Made by a program: the position numbers and the translations under genes
Notes under the pieces: generated by a model
Told to the model about the DNA's origin: nothing
The model's input: the letters and a program-made list of their open reading frames with translations, nothing else
Databases searched by the model: none
Source: Aquabacter sp.
GTDB taxonomy: Bacteria > Pseudomonadota > Alphaproteobacteria > Rhizobiales > Xanthobacteraceae
NCBI GenBank assembly: GCA_030147645.1
Contig: JASBUY010000428.1
Span: 1 to 7,220, forward strand
Direction of reading: 5' to 3'
DNA: 7,220 nucleotides
Shown: positions 4,949 to 7,220 of the stretch, piece after piece
Position numbering within the stretch: position 1 is the first letter of the stretch
Layout of the letters: every line of letters begins with the position of its first letter

Positions 4949-7220
4949 ACAATTGGCGGATCGCGGTGCGCACCTTCTCGGCGCGCGCGAGATATTCCTC
5001 CCGCTTCTCCCGCTCGGCTTCCACCACTTCCTCGGGCGCGCGGGCAACGAAGCTCTCATTGCCGAGCTTGGCGTCGATGCGCGCCACCTCCTGGCCGAGC
5101 TTGTCCTCCTCCTTGCGCAGGCGGACGAGTTCGGCGCCGAGATCCACGACGCCCGCCAGCGGCAGGGCGGCGACTTCGCCGCGCACCACCATCTGAACCG
5201 ACTCACCGGGCGCCGTCTCGGCCACCGAGATCGCAGAGAGCCGCGCGAGACGGCGCAGCGCGTCGTCCCATGCGGCGGCGCGCGCCCGCGTCTCCGCGGA
5301 CGGCTCCACCAGGACCAGCGGCACCTGCGCGCCGGCCGGAACGTTCATTTCGGCGCGCACGGAGCGGATTTCGGTGACGAGGTCCACCACCCAGCCCACC
5401 TCGGCCTCGGCGTCGGGCGCTTCGAGGCCCGACAGATCGGGCCAGGAGGCGAGCACCAGCAGGCTCTCGCGCGCGGGTCCCTGCTCGCCGGTGCGCGCCC
5501 ACAATTCCTCGGTGAGGAAGGGCATGAAGGGATGCAGCAGCTTCAGCGCCACATCGAGCACGAAGGCGGTGGTGGCGCGGATCTCATCCTTCGCCGTCCC
5601 GTCCGGCCCGGACAGGACGGGCTTGGCAAGCTCCAGGTGCCAGTCGCAGACCACGTTCCAGAGGAAGCGATAGACCGCGCCCGCCGCCTCATTGAACCGG
5701 TAGGCCTCGATGGCGGCAGTGACCTCGGCGCTCGCGCGCGCGGCCTCCCCGATGATCCAGCGGGCGAGCGTGCCCTCCACCTTCGCCGGGTCGAAACCCG
5801 CAACGCGCTGGCAGCCATTCATCTCGGCGAAGCGCGCCGCATTCCAGAGCTTGGTCGCGAAATTGCGGTAGCCTTCGACGCGCGAGGTGGCGAGCTTGAT
5901 GTCCCGCCCCTGCGCCGCCATGGCGGCCAGGGTGAAGCGCAGCGCGTCCGCACCATATTGGTCGATCAGGTCCAGGGGATTGATGACGTTGCCCTTGGAC
6001 TTGGACATCTTCGCGCCCTTCTCGTCACGGACGAGGGCGTGGATATAGACATCCTTGAACGGCACGTCGGGCATGAAATGGAGCCCGAACATCATCATCC
6101 GGGCGACCCAGAAGAAGATGATGTCGAAGCCCGTCACCAAGACCGAGGTCGGATAAAATTTGGCAAGCTCGGGCGTCTCGTCGGGCCAACCGAGGGTTGA
6201 GAAGGGCCAGAGCGCGGACGAGAACCAGGTGTCCAGCACGTCCTCGTCGCGGGTGAGGAAGGTGGCGCGCCGGTCGGCGTCCGTCATCAGTTCCTGCGCC
6301 TCGGCCGTCGAGAGGGTCTCGTTCCCCACATTGTGGGCGATGGCCTGCTCGAACGCCTCGTCCTCATCGAGCGCCACAAAGACATTGCCGTACGGATCGT
6401 ACCAGGCCGGAATCTGGTGGCCCCACCAAAGCTGGCGCGACACGCACCAGGGCTGGATATTCTCCAGCCATTCGAAATAGGTCTTCTCCCAATTCTTCGG
6501 GACGAAGCTTGTCCGCCCTTCCCGCACCGCTGCCAAAGCGGGCTGGGCAAGCGTCTTGGCGTCCACATACCACTGGTCGGTCAGCCAGGGCTCGATCACC
6601 ACGCCCGAGCGGTCGCCGTGCGGCACCATGTGGGTGTGCGGCTCGATCTTCTCCAGAAGCTCAAGATTGGTGAGCAGTTCGATGATCTGCTTGCGGGCGG
6701 CGAACCGGTCCATGCTGGCGAGATGGCTGAGCACGCCCCCGAAATCGGGATCGTCCACATAGGCCTCGCGCCGGTTCTGGAAGTCGTCGCGGATGCCGGA
6801 GGGATCGATGCAGCCTTCCGCATCCAGCACGTTGATCATGGGCAGGCGATGGCGCCGCCCCACCTCGAAATCGTTGAAATCGTGCGCCGGCGTGATCTTC
6901 ACCGCGCCTGATCCCTTCTCGGGGTCGGAATACTCATCCGCCACGATGGGAATGCGGCGGCCGACCAGCGGCAGGACCACAGAGCGTCCGATCAGGTCTT
7001 TGTAGCGCTCATCTTCGGGATGCACGGCGACCGCCGTGTCCCCCAGCATGGTTTCCGGGCGCGTGGTGGCGACCACGATGAACCGGTCCGGCTCATCCTC
7101 GATGGGATAACGCAGGTGCCAGAGATTGCCCTTCACTTCGACCGGCTGCACTTCAAGGTCCGAAATGGCGGTCAGCAGCTTCGGGTCCCAGTTCACGAGC
7201 CGCTTGTCTTTGTAGATCAG
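4938..7220 (-). CDS. valS: Valyl-tRNA synthetase, partial (N-terminus beyond right edge)
   Basis: The visible part is 760 residues, numbered here from the first codon inside the window. The gene is open to the right edge, where LIYKDKRLVNWDP reads straight through a GTG codon at 7196 that is not the real start. The enzyme charges tRNA-Val with valine and hydrolyses mischarged Thr-tRNA in the cytoplasm. Seen in order are the CP1 editing domain with ATTRPETMLGD (about 51-61) and HDFNDFEVG (113-121), then SRQLWWGHQIPAWY (about 261-274), DTWFSSALWPFS (330-341) and the class I signature KMSKS (404-408) in the Rossmann catalytic core. A helical anticodon-binding domain covers about 470-640. The charged C-terminal coiled-coil arm typical of ValS covers about 692-760 and ends RQLSGA. 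The HIGH motif and roughly 190 residues, judged from a usual length near 950, must lie beyond the window. The frame is intact, with no sign of decay. The stop codon sits in the loop of the hairpin shared with chrA. Confidence 0.97.
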   Translation of the reverse strand: MIYKDKRLVNWDPKLLTAISDLEVQPVEVKGNLWHLRYPIEDEPDRFIVVATTRPETMLGDTAVAVHPEDERYKDLIGRSVVLPLVGRRIPIVADEYSDPEKGSGAVKITPAHDFNDFEVGRRHRLPMINVLDAEGCIDPSGIRDDFQNRREAYVDDPDFGGVLSHLASMDRFAARKQIIELLTNLELLEKIEPHTHMVPHGDRSGVVIEPWLTDQWYVDAKTLAQPALAAVREGRTSFVPKNWEKTYFEWLENIQPWCVSRQLWWGHQIPAWYDPYGNVFVALDEDEAFEQAIAHNVGNETLSTAEAQELMTDADRRATFLTRDEDVLDTWFSSALWPFSTLGWPDETPELAKFYPTSVLVTGFDIIFFWVARMMMFGLHFMPDVPFKDVYIHALVRDEKGAKMSKSKGNVINPLDLIDQYGADALRFTLAAMAAQGRDIKLATSRVEGYRNFATKLWNAARFAEMNGCQRVAGFDPAKVEGTLARWIIGEAARASAEVTAAIEAYRFNEAAGAVYRFLWNVVCDWHLELAKPVLSGPDGTAKDEIRATTAFVLDVALKLLHPFMPFLTEELWARTGEQGPARESLLVLASWPDLSGLEAPDAEAEVGWVVDLVTEIRSVRAEMNVPAGAQVPLVLVEPSAETRARAAAWDDALRRLARLSAISVAETAPGESVQMVVRGEVAALPLAGVVDLGAELVRLRKEEDKLGQEVARIDAKLGNESFVARAPEEVVEAEREKREEYLARAEKVRTAIRQLSGA

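Noticed and set aside
3502..5196. A 564-codon open frame on the plus strand overlapping chrA in another frame.
   Set aside because: The translation is Arg/Gly-rich and lacks domains, a typical shadow of a GC-rich gene; chrA occupies the true frame.
4110..6200. A 696-codon open frame on the plus strand spanning the chrA/valS junction.
   Set aside because: It lies out of frame over chrA and antisense to valS. Its translation is low-complexity Arg/Ala/Gly/Pro sequence with no family signature, while valS and chrA are unmistakable in the other frames.
7194..7196. GTG at 7196 as the valS start.
   Set aside because: The frame continues to the window edge with LIYKDKRL, which is conserved ValS sequence, so the gene is cut by the window rather than starting here.
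1..7220. tRNA, rRNA, CRISPR array, insertion sequence or phage remnants.
   Set aside because: No cloverleaf-like sequence, spaced direct-repeat array, transposase motif or terminal inverted repeats were seen on either strand.

Overview
The window is a compact, GC-rich (roughly two-thirds G+C by eye) bacterial chromosomal segment with five protein genes and no recognisable RNA gene, mobile element or CRISPR array. The base composition, the ExoR-like Sel1-repeat protein and the overall gene style suggest an alphaproteobacterium, most likely of the order Hyphomicrobiales (Rhizobiales). That assignment is inference, because there is no rRNA to anchor it.

Layout, left to right: (1) 2-1408, minus strand: a complete MBOAT-family membrane O-acyltransferase (AlgI/DltB-like), probably acting in modification of an extracellular polysaccharide. 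(2) 1409-1573: a divergent intergenic region with a candidate promoter for the next gene, whose spacer is exactly filled by a perfect dyad. (3) 1574-2362, plus strand: exodeoxyribonuclease III (xthA), with all the family's catalytic residues. (4) 2439-3365, minus strand, convergent with xthA: a secreted Sel1-repeat protein whose layout resembles the periplasmic regulator ExoR. (5) 3366-3736: a 371-base divergent intergenic region with several inverted repeats but no convincing gene. (6) 3737-4924, plus strand: a full-length two-domain chromate transporter, ChrA. (7) 4938-7220, minus strand: the C-terminal four-fifths or so of valyl-tRNA synthetase, running off the right edge. It is convergent with chrA, with only 13 bases between the stop codons and a strong hairpin over the junction.

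The genes do not form one operon, since the strands alternate -, +, -, +, -. The only functional theme is the pairing of a polysaccharide-type O-acyltransferase with an ExoR-like regulator of envelope or exopolysaccharide genes. xthA (DNA repair) and valS (translation) are housekeeping genes, and chrA is a stress or resistance gene. I found no convincing undescribed system. The points worth a second look are regulatory: several inverted repeats in the intergenic regions, and uncertainty over the true start of the ExoR-like protein.
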